The position numbers and the translations under genes are program-made. From positions 1 through 64,000 of the forward strand of contig CANPVE010000001.1 of assembly GCA_947581635.1 (NCBI GenBank): 64,000 nt of DNA, read 5' to 3'. Below, in pieces: positions 8,212 to 16,988 of the stretch. Position 1 is the stretch's first letter. Each line of letters begins with the position of its first letter. The notes beneath the pieces were generated by a model. It saw nothing but the letters and a program-made list of their open reading frames with translations, had not been told where the DNA came from and ran no database searches. This DNA comes from an uncultured Clostridia bacterium. GTDB taxonomy: Bacteria; Bacillota; Clostridia; Oscillospirales; Acutalibacteraceae.

Positions 8212-9006
8212 TTGAAATTTTCTGATTTTTTGAATATTTTCTTAAGGACGGCGCTTTGTACAGCGGCGATCGTTTTACTCGTCGGCTGTCACCGCAAGGA
8301 CGCCGGCAAAAGCAATGATAATACTTCTCCGAGCGACATTGAGATAATATCCGACAGCGATTACCATGAATATCTTGAGGATTATGTAGACACGGGCGCC
8401 ATGAGCTTTGAGGAAATAAGTGAAATACTTAATGAACTCGGCATATCAGTTGATCACGATACGCTTGAGATGGCGGAAAATTCGTGGGACGGCATGGAAC
8501 CCTATGAAACGGATCCCCTCAATAAAATAGAATTTGTTCTCTCGTATGTGGGTGAAGGCACTTATGACAGCAATACAAAGGTTTTCACACCGTCTTCTGA
8601 CAAGGTGTATTGCTTTAAGTTGGAGAACGGCGTCAATGACGAGGCTATTGAAACCTTTTTCAAGGGTATTAATTCAATAAGCGGGGGAGAATTTGAAATA
8701 AACGACGTGAAACTCCAAAGCATAAGTGAAAAGGAAAAAGAAAGCGGAGTTTATAAAAGGAATATTAAATTCAGGCTGAACGGAAGGTCTTGCTCCTATG
8801 ACGCAGAAATTTATTACGATTGGTTTGACATAAACCTGATAGAATACATCAACCAAATGTTGAAACAGCAAAAAAATTCCAACAGACTGTATTACAACGA
8901 CGGAAATATCACCTGCGAGGTGTTTTATTGCAGCGATGAATGGGCGAAAAATTTTGCCGCCAAGACCGGCTGCCAACTTCGTACCGAAGGGTATGCGGAA
9001 CTTTAG
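8212..9006 (+). CDS. Putative lipoprotein, paralogue of the next gene
   Basis: A protein of about 264 residues with a signal segment and lipobox LVGC (cysteine near residue 26), then an acidic linker and a roughly 200-residue domain of unknown function. The domain shares many blocks with the following gene: SFEEISEIL, FTPSSDKVY, GINSISGGEFEINDV, SGVYKRNIKFRLNG, IYYDWFDI and EWAKNFAAKTG. The start is uncertain: GGGGAG is nine bases from the TTG at 8212 and abuts the ATG at 8203, while the ATG at 8191 has no SD. The two genes probably arose by tandem duplication and form an operon with a 12-base gap. Confidence 0.7.
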   Translation: MKFSDFLNIFLRTALCTAAIVLLVGCHRKDAGKSNDNTSPSDIEIISDSDYHEYLEDYVDTGAMSFEEISEILNELGISVDHDTLEMAENSWDGMEPYETDPLNKIEFVLSYVGEGTYDSNTKVFTPSSDKVYCFKLENGVNDEAIETFFKGINSISGGEFEINDVKLQSISEKEKESGVYKRNIKFRLNGRSCSYDAEIYYDWFDINLIEYINQMLKQQKNSNRLYYNDGNITCEVFYCSDEWAKNFAAKTGCQLRTEGYAEL

Positions 9007-9018
9007 TGGGGGATTCAT

Positions 9019-9651
9019 ATGAGTACAGATGATTTTGAATTGGTCAACGACTGCGGAAACCTGCTTGGCTTTGACGAGATAGGTGAGATTCTCAGGTCGT
9101 TGGATATCGACATAGACGACAAAGCGCTTCAACAGGCAGAGGACAATTGGAACAGTATGCCAAAAGAAGTCATTGAGAATATCGACAAGGTTGCTCTCGC
9201 GCTTTCATATACAGGCAACGGCTCTTACAACTATGATAACGGGATTTTCACTCCATCATCGGATAAAATTTTTACATTTGATCCGGAGCTTTACGACCCC
9301 GACGGTATGTTTGAATTTTTCGTCACGGGAATTACATCGATAAACGGCGCCGATTTTGAAATATCCGACGTCTGGAAGGAAACTGTCAGCGACAATGATA
9401 TTGAGAGCGGCATTTACAAGAGAAATATAAGATTCAAATTCAACGGAAACGAATATTCATATGAGTGTTCGATTTATTACGACTGGTTTGACTTTGGAAT
9501 TATAAATCGCATTAATGAAATTATAAAAGAAGAAGGACTTCAAAAACGGATTTATTCCGTGCGCGACGCTGATGTGGCCGAACTCCTCTATCGAACTCCC
9601 GAATGGGCTGAGGAATTTACTTCCAGGACGGGCAGTGTGCTTGACTGCTGA
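9019..9651 (+). CDS. Unknown protein, cytosolic paralogue of the preceding lipoprotein
   Basis: A 210-residue protein without signal peptide or membrane segment. It lines up along its whole length with the soluble domain of the 8212-9006 lipoprotein (FDEIGEILRSL, FTPSSDKIF, GITSINGADFEISDV, SGIYKRNIRFKFNG, IYYDWFDF, EWAEEFTSRTG). I do not recognise the family. GGGGG lies just before the ATG. Because one copy is exported and the other is not, the pair may act on either side of the membrane, or this copy may have lost its signal (inference). Confidence 0.7.
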   Translation: MSTDDFELVNDCGNLLGFDEIGEILRSLDIDIDDKALQQAEDNWNSMPKEVIENIDKVALALSYTGNGSYNYDNGIFTPSSDKIFTFDPELYDPDGMFEFFVTGITSINGADFEISDVWKETVSDNDIESGIYKRNIRFKFNGNEYSYECSIYYDWFDFGIINRINEIIKEEGLQKRIYSVRDADVAELLYRTPEWAEEFTSRTGSVLDC

Positions 9652-9692
9652 TTGTATAACCAAAATATTGCTATAAGGAGACTGATAAAGTT

Positions 9693-10535
9693 ATGAGCGT
9701 TGGATTGGTGCTTGAGGGCGGGGCGATGCGTGGACTTTACACCGCCGGTGTACTGGATATCTTCATGGACAACGGAATAAAGGTCGACGGAATTATCGGC
9801 ACGTCGGCGGGTGTGCTTTTCGGCGTAAATTACCCGTCAAATCAGAGAGGCAGGGCTTTGCGGTACAATAAAAAATATGCGCCGAGTGGAAATTATATGG
9901 GAATCCGTTCGCTTATCACCACCGGCAATATTATCAACAAACAGTTTGCCTATTATGAACTCCCCTCGAAGATAGATATTTTTGACGAACAGGCATACGA
10001 AAATTCCGGCGTGGATTTTTATGCTACCCTCACCAATGTTGAGACAGGAAAGGCGGAGTATGTCAAGATAACCAACGCGTTCGGGCAGATGGAGGCGCTG
10101 AGGGCTACATCTGCAATGCCGTTTGTATCGCGAATAGTTGAGTATGAGGGCAAAAAGTATCTCGACGGCGGCGTTGCGGACAGCATACCAATTGACAAAT
10201 GCATTGAAATGGGGTACGACAAGATAATCGTCGTGCTCACTCGGCCGCTGAATTACCGCAAAAAGAAGTACCCCGAAAGATTTGCGAGATCTGTTTACAG
10301 AAAATATCCAAAGTTGGTTGAGAGAATCAACAATCGTCACGCAGATTACAACGCCTGCGTTGAAAAGATAGCAAAAATGGAGAAACAAGGCGAGATATTT
10401 GTAATTCGCCCGTCCAAGTTGGTGAAGGTCAAGCATATCGAGCGGGATACGGACAAGTTACAGGCAATTTACGACTTGGGCGCGGAGGACTGCGCGAGAC
10501 GTATAGAGGATTTAAAAAAATATCTGCAATCGTAA
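9693..10535 (+). CDS. Patatin-like phospholipase
   Basis: A 280-residue serine lipid acyl hydrolase. The glycine-rich oxyanion loop LEGGAMRGLYTAGVLD (7-22), nucleophile elbow GTSAG (Ser38) and catalytic Asp in YLDGGVADSIP (about Asp158) are all present, so it should be active. Members of this bacterial branch (YjjU/RssA-like) hydrolyse phospholipid acyl esters in the cytosol or at the inner membrane face. AAGGAG lies 12 bases before the ATG. It follows the two paralogous genes after 41 bases and may be in the same transcript. Confidence 0.92.
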   Translation: MSVGLVLEGGAMRGLYTAGVLDIFMDNGIKVDGIIGTSAGVLFGVNYPSNQRGRALRYNKKYAPSGNYMGIRSLITTGNIINKQFAYYELPSKIDIFDEQAYENSGVDFYATLTNVETGKAEYVKITNAFGQMEALRATSAMPFVSRIVEYEGKKYLDGGVADSIPIDKCIEMGYDKIIVVLTRPLNYRKKKYPERFARSVYRKYPKLVERINNRHADYNACVEKIAKMEKQGEIFVIRPSKLVKVKHIERDTDKLQAIYDLGAEDCARRIEDLKKYLQS

Positions 10536-10566
10536 GCTCTAATAATCGGGAAAAGGGCCTGTTAAT

Positions 10567-11421
10567 ATGTCGTTTTCACTTAATAAACTGCAAAGAAGGT
10601 ATATTCCCATAACCGCTTCACCCTACAGACGCAGCGAATTTTATATTGAAATACCTCCCTGCGAGGTTCTAAGACCGTATGTGAGGTGTTTCTGGGGTAC
10701 CCCGGGTTATTCTGTCCGCTGCGGGCAGGAATTTGAAGAGCGTGTACGTGTAATTCCCGACACCTGCGCCGATATAATTATAACTGTTGATTTCACAAAG
10801 GATCGGGTTTACGATAATTTCTGCGGCATTTCAAATAAATCCTTCATATCACTCGAGAATGGAGGTACGGGCGAGTGCTTCACGTTTGCGATTCGCTTTT
10901 ACGCTTGGAGCGCCGTGATTTTTTCGGATAATGATATGCGGGATTCGTTAAATTGCCTCACCGAGAGCGGCACTTATTTTAATGCGATTCGGCGGGAGCT
11001 TTGCGAAAAATTGCTGTGCTGCCGCAGCATATACGAGCGGGCGGGCGCGGCGGAAGAATATCTGCTCAGAATCCTGCAAATTCAGGCGCGAACGGAAAAC
11101 GCCGATGTAATGAATTCACTGTATTATACAATGGAACGTGAAGGCAAGGTGAACGTCGACCAACTTGCCGCTTACTCGGCGGTGAGCAGACGTACGCTGG
11201 AGCGTCTGTTTGCGTCAAATATCGGCGCTTCTCCCAAGCAGATGATCAACATGATTCGATATCAGATGCTTTGGCGTGAGGCTCTGGGAGCGTCTTTCAA
11301 TGTGCATGACGCGGTTTACAAATTCGGTTATTTTGACCAGGCGCATTTGCTGAACGATTTTAAAAAATACCACGGAATTTCGCTGTCCCGAGCACAGTCC
11401 CTGGATTTTGGAAGAAATTGA
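10567..11421 (+). CDS. AraC-family regulator with DUF6597-like N-terminal domain
   Basis: A 284-residue protein. The N-terminal half (CEVLRPYVRCFWGTPG, then RVIPDTCADIIITVDF) matches the DUF6597-like ligand domain typical of a subgroup of AraC regulators. The C-terminal half holds two helix-turn-helix units (VDQLAAYSAVSRRTLERLF near 198-216 and VHDAVYKFGYFDQAHLLNDFKKYHG near 245-270). It has the same architecture as the regulator at 29175-29969. It starts 31 bases after the patatin gene, so co-transcription is likely. The inducer is unknown. Confidence 0.88.
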   Translation: MSFSLNKLQRRYIPITASPYRRSEFYIEIPPCEVLRPYVRCFWGTPGYSVRCGQEFEERVRVIPDTCADIIITVDFTKDRVYDNFCGISNKSFISLENGGTGECFTFAIRFYAWSAVIFSDNDMRDSLNCLTESGTYFNAIRRELCEKLLCCRSIYERAGAAEEYLLRILQIQARTENADVMNSLYYTMEREGKVNVDQLAAYSAVSRRTLERLFASNIGASPKQMINMIRYQMLWREALGASFNVHDAVYKFGYFDQAHLLNDFKKYHGISLSRAQSLDFGRN

Positions 11422-11505
11422 TTGGCGCGTTTTTACAATAAGTCCATTTAAAATTGAGGTAAGATATTACTGTAAATTTTTTATTTGATTGGTGGCCTTA
11501 AATTC

Positions 11506-12546
11506 ATGGATTTCTTTCAAAAATCAAAAAGCTTTATACATCGTAATGCCCGCCCTATTGATTTGGCACGGTGGAGATATCATTTTGAGGACGGCAGTCG
11601 CGAAGATGTTATAAGTGAGCTTGCGTGCTATCAGAATGAGGACGGCGGTTTCGGTCACGCGTTGGAGCCGGATTGCTGGAATCCGAATTCTTCGCCCATA
11701 CAGACGTGGTATGCGGCTTCCATATTGCGCGAGACAGGATTCAGCGACGGCGATCACCCTATAATTCGCGGAATGTTGAAATATCTCGGCAGCGGCGCCG
11801 ACTTTGCGAACAGAGAGTGGCTCAATACCCTGCCCGGCAACAATGATTATCCACATGCGATTTGGTGGGAATATCGCAAAGGAGACAGTTCCTCTTACAA
11901 TCCGACGGCAAGTCTTGCGGGATTCATACTCAAATTTGCGTCGCACGAGAGTGAGATTTACCAATTGGGTGTCGATCTGGCGCATGAGGCGATTGCCTGG
12001 TATATGCAGCAGGTGAGCATGACTGAGCCGCATATTCTGCGCTGCTTTATGGAGCTTTTTCAATACTTGATTGACACAGATACTACAGATGTTTTTAAAG
12101 ATACGTGGGATAATGTCACAGACGAAGACTGCTCGCCGCCGAGAGCAACCGCCAATCGATGCGATGATCAACCGGTTAGTCGTCGCATTAACATGGACGA
12201 GTTCGAGAGCAGATTGAGAACGGACGTCCGCGCGGCAATTTGCCATGATACAGAAAAATGGGCCACAGATTATGTCTGTAAGCCCTCGCAGCTTTTTGAT
12301 TCAAAGAACAGCGTTTTTTATTTGGACAATGCCGCAGAAGCAGAATTAGAGTGTGATTTTATTGTCAATTCTCAGTGCGACGACGGCTCATACCCCGTCA
12401 CATGGTTGTGGTACAATGATTACAAGGAATTTGAAATCGCGGTCAATTGGTGGAAATCTAATTTTATAATCAAGAATTTTTTGTATCTGCGCGGCTTTGG
12501 CAGACTCCCCGAAAATAAATTTTCAGTAGCGGGGCAGACAAAATAA
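11506..12546 (+). CDS. Alpha/alpha-toroid (terpenoid cyclase-like fold) protein of unknown function
   Basis: A 346-residue cytosolic protein. Two blocks resemble the repeated helical-pair turns of prenyltransferase/squalene-cyclase toroids: NEDGGFGHALEPDCWNPNSS near the N-terminus and DDGSYPVTWLWYNDYKEF near the C-terminus, in each case an (E/D)DG(G/S) turn. There is no signal peptide and no DCTAE or DxDD cyclase motif, so I would not call it a cyclase. The ATG at 11506 is chosen because it is the first ATG; SD support is weak (GGTGG nine bases upstream). It follows the AraC gene. Confidence 0.6.
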   Translation: MDFFQKSKSFIHRNARPIDLARWRYHFEDGSREDVISELACYQNEDGGFGHALEPDCWNPNSSPIQTWYAASILRETGFSDGDHPIIRGMLKYLGSGADFANREWLNTLPGNNDYPHAIWWEYRKGDSSSYNPTASLAGFILKFASHESEIYQLGVDLAHEAIAWYMQQVSMTEPHILRCFMELFQYLIDTDTTDVFKDTWDNVTDEDCSPPRATANRCDDQPVSRRINMDEFESRLRTDVRAAICHDTEKWATDYVCKPSQLFDSKNSVFYLDNAAEAELECDFIVNSQCDDGSYPVTWLWYNDYKEFEIAVNWWKSNFIIKNFLYLRGFGRLPENKFSVAGQTK

Positions 12547-12576
12547 AAAAATTTTGTCGGCTTTATTTCTCCATTT

Positions 12577-12727
12577 GAAAATTTTCGATTTTCTTGTTGG
12601 CGCGTTTTGCCCATTCAGTCTGCGGCCTCGCTTGTGACGCGTTGCCTTACCCTCCGCAAGGAGGACCAGTCACCCTTGACTCACGTTGCAGCTCCGCTCG
12701 CTTGACTTTAATTTTTCAAAATTGATT
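12577..12727 (+). repeat. Dispersed intergenic repeat, copy A
   Basis: About 150 bases that match copy B (19231-19378) and, in reverse complement, copy C (34352-34465). Shared blocks in order: CTTGTTGGCGCGTTTTGCCC, a GGC(C/T)TCGCTTGTGA block, CCCTCCGC, CCTTGAC, GCTCCGCTCG and TTGACTT(T/C)AATTTTT. It ends in a small inverted repeat CAATTTT/AAAATTG in copy B-like form. No coding capacity is seen. The rest of the 12547-12896 gap holds a terminator and the ECF promoter. Confidence 0.7.
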
Positions 12728-12743
12728 CCCGTTGGCTGGTTAT

Positions 12744-12803
12744 GACGCAGACCCATATTCGGTATTTTTTTAGATATAATACCGAATGTGGGTGCGTTTT
12801 TTT
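12744..12803 (+). terminator. Strong rho-independent hairpin
   Basis: Long stem (GCAGACCCATATTCGGTAT with ATACCGAATGTGGGTGC, one bulge) followed by seven T residues, just before the ECF sigma locus. It ends transcription from the toroid-protein gene and the repeat. Confidence 0.85.
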
Positions 12804-12828
12804 ACTGCACAAAAAATATTTCATTTCA

Positions 12829-12856
12829 TTGTAACGAACGAGTAATTTTTTGCATT
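12829..12856 (+). promoter_or_regulatory. Possible ECF-type promoter
   Basis: TTGTAAC followed by GAACGAG and a T-rich spacer lies 60-70 bases before the sigma gene. TGTAAC-like -35 elements are common for autoregulated ECF factors in Firmicutes. The -10 element is not clear, so this is tentative. Confidence 0.3.
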
Positions 12857-12896
12857 AACATTATGTAAAAGGTGAAACACCGAGGGATGTGATATA

Positions 12897-13415
12897 ATGC
12901 AAACTATCGACGAGCCGGGAGAAATATATCAGAAATACGCTCAAACGGTTTACAAATATCTTCTTTCGCTCACGAGAGACGGCGACTTAGCAGAGGAACT
13001 GACGCAGGAGACCTTTTATCAGGCAATACGCTCAAGCGGAAAATACGACGGGAGCTGCTCAATGTCTACATGGCTTTGCGCAATTGCAAAGAATACCTTG
13101 CGCACATACACACGAAAACACCCGCTGCCTGAAGATATTGAAAGTCTGGCGGAAAAGGAAGCCGCAACAGGCTCTGCCGAAGCCGACGTTATTGATTCTG
13201 CCGAGAGGGTGGAACTGTTCAAAAGGCTGCACGGACTGGCTGAGCCATACAGAGAAATTATGTACCTTCGCATATTCGGCGAGTTGTCATTCAGAGAAAT
13301 AGGCGAGGTGCATGGAAAAACGGAGAATTGGGCGAGAGTTACATTTTATCGGGGCAGAGAAAAATTGAGAAAGGAAATGAACAACAATGGAGAAAATTCC
13401 ATGCGAAATGATTAG
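12897..13415 (+). CDS. ECF RNA polymerase sigma factor
   Basis: A 172-residue sigma-70 family protein with region 2 (YLLSLTRDGDLAEELTQETFYQAI, then STWLCAIAKNTLRTYTRK) and region 4 (YREIMYLRIFGELSFREIGEVHGKTENWARVTFYRGREKL) and nothing between, the ECF layout. It would direct polymerase to an envelope-stress regulon. The 3' end overlaps the next gene by 29 bases, and that gene begins with an anti-sigma zinc-finger-like domain, so the two form a regulatory pair. Confidence 0.93.
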   Translation: MQTIDEPGEIYQKYAQTVYKYLLSLTRDGDLAEELTQETFYQAIRSSGKYDGSCSMSTWLCAIAKNTLRTYTRKHPLPEDIESLAEKEAATGSAEADVIDSAERVELFKRLHGLAEPYREIMYLRIFGELSFREIGEVHGKTENWARVTFYRGREKLRKEMNNNGENSMRND

Positions 13416-14751
13416 AGATCTATTCCCGTCCTACATCGACAAGCTGACAAGCGACGCTACCAACACTTTAATTGAAGAGCATATAGCCGGCTGTACGGAA
13501 TGTGGCGATATTCTAAAGGCAATGCAGACTCCCGAAGCCGAACCGCCCGCTGTCATTAAAGAGCAGAAAAAGGAGATTGACTTCCTCAAAAAGAACAAGA
13601 GGCGCAATCTTAAAATCATTATAGGCAGCATATCCGCCGCTGTTCTGCTGGTATGCACGATTCTTTTATCAAGGGCGTTCGTCTTTGGAGATTATCTCTA
13701 CGGCGATTGGATAGCCTGCAAAGTTGATGTAGATGGCAGTCATATTGTGATAGAGGGAACATCGGTTGACAGCGCACACGGCATATCAAAGGTGACATTT
13801 GAAGAAGAAAACGGAGTTGTCACCGTCACAACCAAAGCGGTCATCACAAGTTTCCTGCACAGCGGAGATTTTCGAGCTGAATACACAGCTAAAGAACAGG
13901 TGCGCCAAGTACGCATAAACGACCGCATACTCTGGGACGACGGAGACGAAATTTCCTCACTCGTCTCGGCGGTATATGAGACAAGGCACGACTTTATGGG
14001 CGATATGCCCGCCAACAACCAAACTGCCAACGCCCTCAATATCTCCGGCTACCTCGGTGACTTCCAAAATGAATTAAGCACCTCGGCTAGGCCGTATGTA
14101 TGGAAATTACGGCTTGTAGACGGAGTTTCCGAAAGCGCAAGAACCGTGATGGAGAGCGATATGGAATCTTTTGGCTACATTCTGCTCGGTGTCATAGGTA
14201 ATCTTGATGAGGTCCAGTATGAGTACGAGGTTGGAGGGGAAACGGTAATAAAAACAGTCAAGGCAGAAGACGCGACGCGATTCTTGGGACAGGATATCAA
14301 AAACTGCGGCACAAGTGTCCGACTGCTCAACTCTCTCATCAACAAAACGGGACTCGATAGCTATGCGATTGGCAGCGTTTCCAACTCAGACAACGGACAC
14401 GCCATAATGTTTGAAATAGTAAACTTCACCGAGAGCGAAATTCAAAGCATAAATGTCTCCATGTACAACAACGGTGTGGACTACGGTTCCTTCGCCACAT
14501 CAAACTCACGTTATTTTCCGATGAAGAAAGGCGACTCATTTGGCGGAGGATTTGCGGTAGATGATTTCAGCTATGAAAATTTTAAGGACGACGTGACGGG
14601 AAACGAGCTTACTCTGAAGTTTACGATAAAAACAACTGACGGAATGGAATACAAAATACAGGAAAAAATAAGAGTTCCCTCTCAATACGGAACCACAACT
14701 ACGTTGAAAATCTGCGGCAGCGCAGAAGATGGCTTTACAATCGTGCAGTAA
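13387..14751 (+). CDS. Membrane-anchored anti-sigma factor with large extracytoplasmic domain
   Basis: A 454-residue protein. The N-terminus (CEMIRDLFPSYIDKLTSDAT, then HIAGCTECGDIL) is a zf-HC2/ZAS-type anti-sigma module with HxxxCxxC near residues 33-40. A single membrane helix spans about 75-97 and roughly 350 residues lie outside, in which I recognise no family. By analogy with ZAS anti-sigma factors it would hold the upstream ECF factor until a signal reaches the outer domain. Translation is coupled to the sigma gene through the 29-base overlap. A bidirectional terminator follows. Confidence 0.85.
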   Translation: MEKIPCEMIRDLFPSYIDKLTSDATNTLIEEHIAGCTECGDILKAMQTPEAEPPAVIKEQKKEIDFLKKNKRRNLKIIIGSISAAVLLVCTILLSRAFVFGDYLYGDWIACKVDVDGSHIVIEGTSVDSAHGISKVTFEEENGVVTVTTKAVITSFLHSGDFRAEYTAKEQVRQVRINDRILWDDGDEISSLVSAVYETRHDFMGDMPANNQTANALNISGYLGDFQNELSTSARPYVWKLRLVDGVSESARTVMESDMESFGYILLGVIGNLDEVQYEYEVGGETVIKTVKAEDATRFLGQDIKNCGTSVRLLNSLINKTGLDSYAIGSVSNSDNGHAIMFEIVNFTESEIQSINVSMYNNGVDYGSFATSNSRYFPMKKGDSFGGGFAVDDFSYENFKDDVTGNELTLKFTIKTTDGMEYKIQEKIRVPSQYGTTTTLKICGSAEDGFTIVQ

Positions 14752-14793
14752 TGTAAGCAAATACGAAGGCGCAGATCTTGCAGGCAAATAGAT

Positions 14794-14832
14794 GTTCCCT
14801 CTGCGTAATTTTTTAAATTCCGCAGAGGGAAC
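14794..14832. terminator. Bidirectional terminator between convergent genes
   Basis: Perfect 12-base stem GTTCCCTCTGCG/CGCAGAGGGAAC separates the anti-sigma gene (+) from the AI-2E exporter gene (-). The T tract is modest on both sides. Confidence 0.75.
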
Positions 14833-14837
14833 GACTT

Positions 14838-16019
14838 TTACTCTTGGCTTTCTTTATCGGCGATATGCTCTATCTTACGCCCAATGCCATATTCAGCTGT
14901 GTCCGTAGGAAGTCCCTGTTTTTTAAGCGAATGCTCGGTAAGGCGTTTGATTATGTAGTAAATTGTAGCAAATATAGGTACACCTAGAATCATTCCGATG
15001 AATCCCATCAGCTTGCCGAATACGAGTATCGCAATGGTGACATACAACGCGGATATGCCGGTGGTGTTGCCTATTATACGCGGACCGATGACATTGCCGT
15101 CGACCTGTTGCAATATCACGATAAATATAATAAAAATCAGACATTGCTTCGGAGAAACCAGCAGCAGCAAAAAGGCGCTGGGAATAGCTCCGATAAAAGG
15201 TCCGAACATGGGGATTATATTCGTAACGCCCACAACGACGCTTATCAGCAGTGCATATGGCATACCCATGATTGACAGGCTGACAAAGCAGATTATCCCT
15301 ACGATCAGGGAATCAAGCAGTTTGCCCGAAATAAATCCGCTGAATATCCTGTGGGCCTGCTTGATGGTTTCGTCCACCTCGTCGTTGAAGCGATCGTTCT
15401 TGCTTATCGCATGAAAAAGTTTTCTGCACTGACCGAGATATCTTTCGCGGTCAAGCAGCAGGTAAATTGTGATGATTATTGCCAGCATGATGCTTATAAT
15501 CGCCGAGCCAATCGACATGACGCTGCTAGCAAGACTATAAATCGTATTAAACAGATTGGTTTTGATCCACGTCATGAGGCTGTTTTCGGTCGATTCGATA
15601 ATCTGCGTCACCGTGGCGGCAATCTCGCTGTCAGTCTGCATAAATGTTCGCAGCCTTTTGAACTGTGTCTCCAGCAGTTCTGGCATATTGGTTGCCAATT
15701 CGACTACACTTTGCCACAGTTGTGGAATGAGCACCGCGCACAGCAATCCCACAACCGCAAAAACAATGAGTGTGGTCAGCAGCACGGAAATCTGCCGCGC
15801 CGCTCTGGAAATGAATTTCACCTTTGCGCATTGCCGCTCCAGAAACGCCGCCAGAGGATACAGCAGATAAGCCATCAGAATCCCCGCCCACAGCGGCTGA
15901 AGAACCGAGATAAACATATCCAGCGCATCTTTGACTATCTGAAAACGAAATACTACAAAGAAAAACGCGATTACCCCGACGACAATCGACAAAACAGTGG
16001 TGAGTTTTGGTTTGGTCAT
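14838..16019 (-). CDS. AI-2E family transporter
   Basis: A 393-residue integral membrane protein of the AI-2E exporter (YdiK/PerM/TqsA) family with about seven or eight membrane helices. It has the conserved LQPLWAGILMAYLLYPLAAFLE near the N-terminus, the central GKLLDSLIVGIICFVSL segment and NIIPMFGPFIGAIPSAFLLLL. Family members have been linked to export of autoinducer-2 or other small molecules, or to Na+/Li+ antiport; the substrate here cannot be read. GGGGGCG lies upstream of the ATG. It is a single-gene unit. Confidence 0.92.
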   Translation of the reverse strand: MTKPKLTTVLSIVVGVIAFFFVVFRFQIVKDALDMFISVLQPLWAGILMAYLLYPLAAFLERQCAKVKFISRAARQISVLLTTLIVFAVVGLLCAVLIPQLWQSVVELATNMPELLETQFKRLRTFMQTDSEIAATVTQIIESTENSLMTWIKTNLFNTIYSLASSVMSIGSAIISIMLAIIITIYLLLDRERYLGQCRKLFHAISKNDRFNDEVDETIKQAHRIFSGFISGKLLDSLIVGIICFVSLSIMGMPYALLISVVVGVTNIIPMFGPFIGAIPSAFLLLLVSPKQCLIFIIFIVILQQVDGNVIGPRIIGNTTGISALYVTIAILVFGKLMGFIGMILGVPIFATIYYIIKRLTEHSLKKQGLPTDTAEYGIGRKIEHIADKESQE

Positions 16020-16140
16020 GGTGATTTTTCGCCCCCTACATTTTGATTATACCTTACCAGATTATATGTACTTACGCGATAATCATATCACAATGGGGAG
16101 GCGATATCAACACCGCAATTTTTAAATATATTCAAAAAAT

Positions 16141-16182
16141 GACAAAAAACCGAAGCGCCCCGCAGCACTTCGGCTTTTTGTT
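16141..16182 (-). terminator. Terminator of the ABC transporter operon
   Basis: Stem CCGAAG/CTTCGG, extended by A/T pairs, ends in TTTTTTG on the minus strand about 130 bases past the last permease gene. It also has a T run on the plus strand. Confidence 0.65.
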
Positions 16183-16312
16183 GATACTGATGTCAAATTA
16201 AAGAATTCAAAAATATGTCTCTTCGCGAAAATCTTTTGCCCTTTGTCCTAACCCTGTTTACAAACGCCGTGAAATACGCAGCGGTCGAAATAGCCGCCCA
16301 CTTCCACGATTT

Positions 16313-16942
16313 TTAGAACTCTTTCTTCTTGTAGATTGAAATGCTCAACATCGCTGACAACACATAAATTGCGATGCACACCGCAAATACGACTGCGGCT
16401 ACTAATTCCACATTGAGGTTGATTTCCGGTATATCATGACTCAATATGAACCACACCACAAGAAACGAACTAGCCACGCTTACAATAACGAGTGTGGCCG
16501 CCACTATAATACGGCTTTTATTCATGTCAAATTTATAAGTTATCGGATTGATAATTGATAACATAAACATGGATACGAAAATTATGATAAATACTTCAAA
16601 AAGATTTATATTCAATCCGTATACCACCGTGTAGAAAATATCGGAGGCAAAAACCAATAACGATGTCACAATTATTATCAAAATATTTGTGATATATCTT
16701 GAAATAACAATCTGTGTTCGGCTTACGGGCAGAGAGCACCCGAATGAATTCCAATCGCATCGCTCATCGTAGCCTGAGCAGCTCGTAGCGGACATCATGT
16801 TTATAATCATGGCCATTATCGGGAAATAATTAACCTCGCCGCCTCCTGCATGACTCAACGCCAGATAGAAAACAGAGAGAAACGCCATAGAGACAACAAC
16901 TTGCTTAAGCAAAAGCAAATCCTTATAAATTAACCCCTTCAT
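16313..16942 (-). CDS. ABC-2 type transporter permease (small)
   Basis: A 209-residue protein with six predicted membrane helices and the start MKGLIYKDLLLLK that marks the ABC-2 permeases found with YtrA-type operons. It has a C-terminal KKKEF motif like its neighbour (KKKDL). It is paralogous to the 16989-17669 gene: both have a YDE(R/S)C segment, D(S/W)F/FG and SR(T/Y) positions in register. It probably forms a heterodimeric channel with that paralogue, driven by the ATPase at 17666. The substrate is unknown; related systems are induced by cell-wall-active antibiotics. Confidence 0.87.
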   Translation of the reverse strand: MKGLIYKDLLLLKQVVVSMAFLSVFYLALSHAGGGEVNYFPIMAMIINMMSATSCSGYDERCDWNSFGCSLPVSRTQIVISRYITNILIIIVTSLLVFASDIFYTVVYGLNINLFEVFIIIFVSMFMLSIINPITYKFDMNKSRIIVAATLVIVSVASSFLVVWFILSHDIPEINLNVELVAAVVFAVCIAIYVLSAMLSISIYKKKEF

Positions 16943-16988
16943 CTAACATATCCCCTATTTATAGAAATAATAAAAATAATCAAAGTAA

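Noticed and set aside
15351..16046. A 231-codon plus-strand frame opposite the AI-2E transporter gene
   Set aside because: It is Gln/His/Arg-rich with no motif and lies wholly within a convincing membrane-protein gene.
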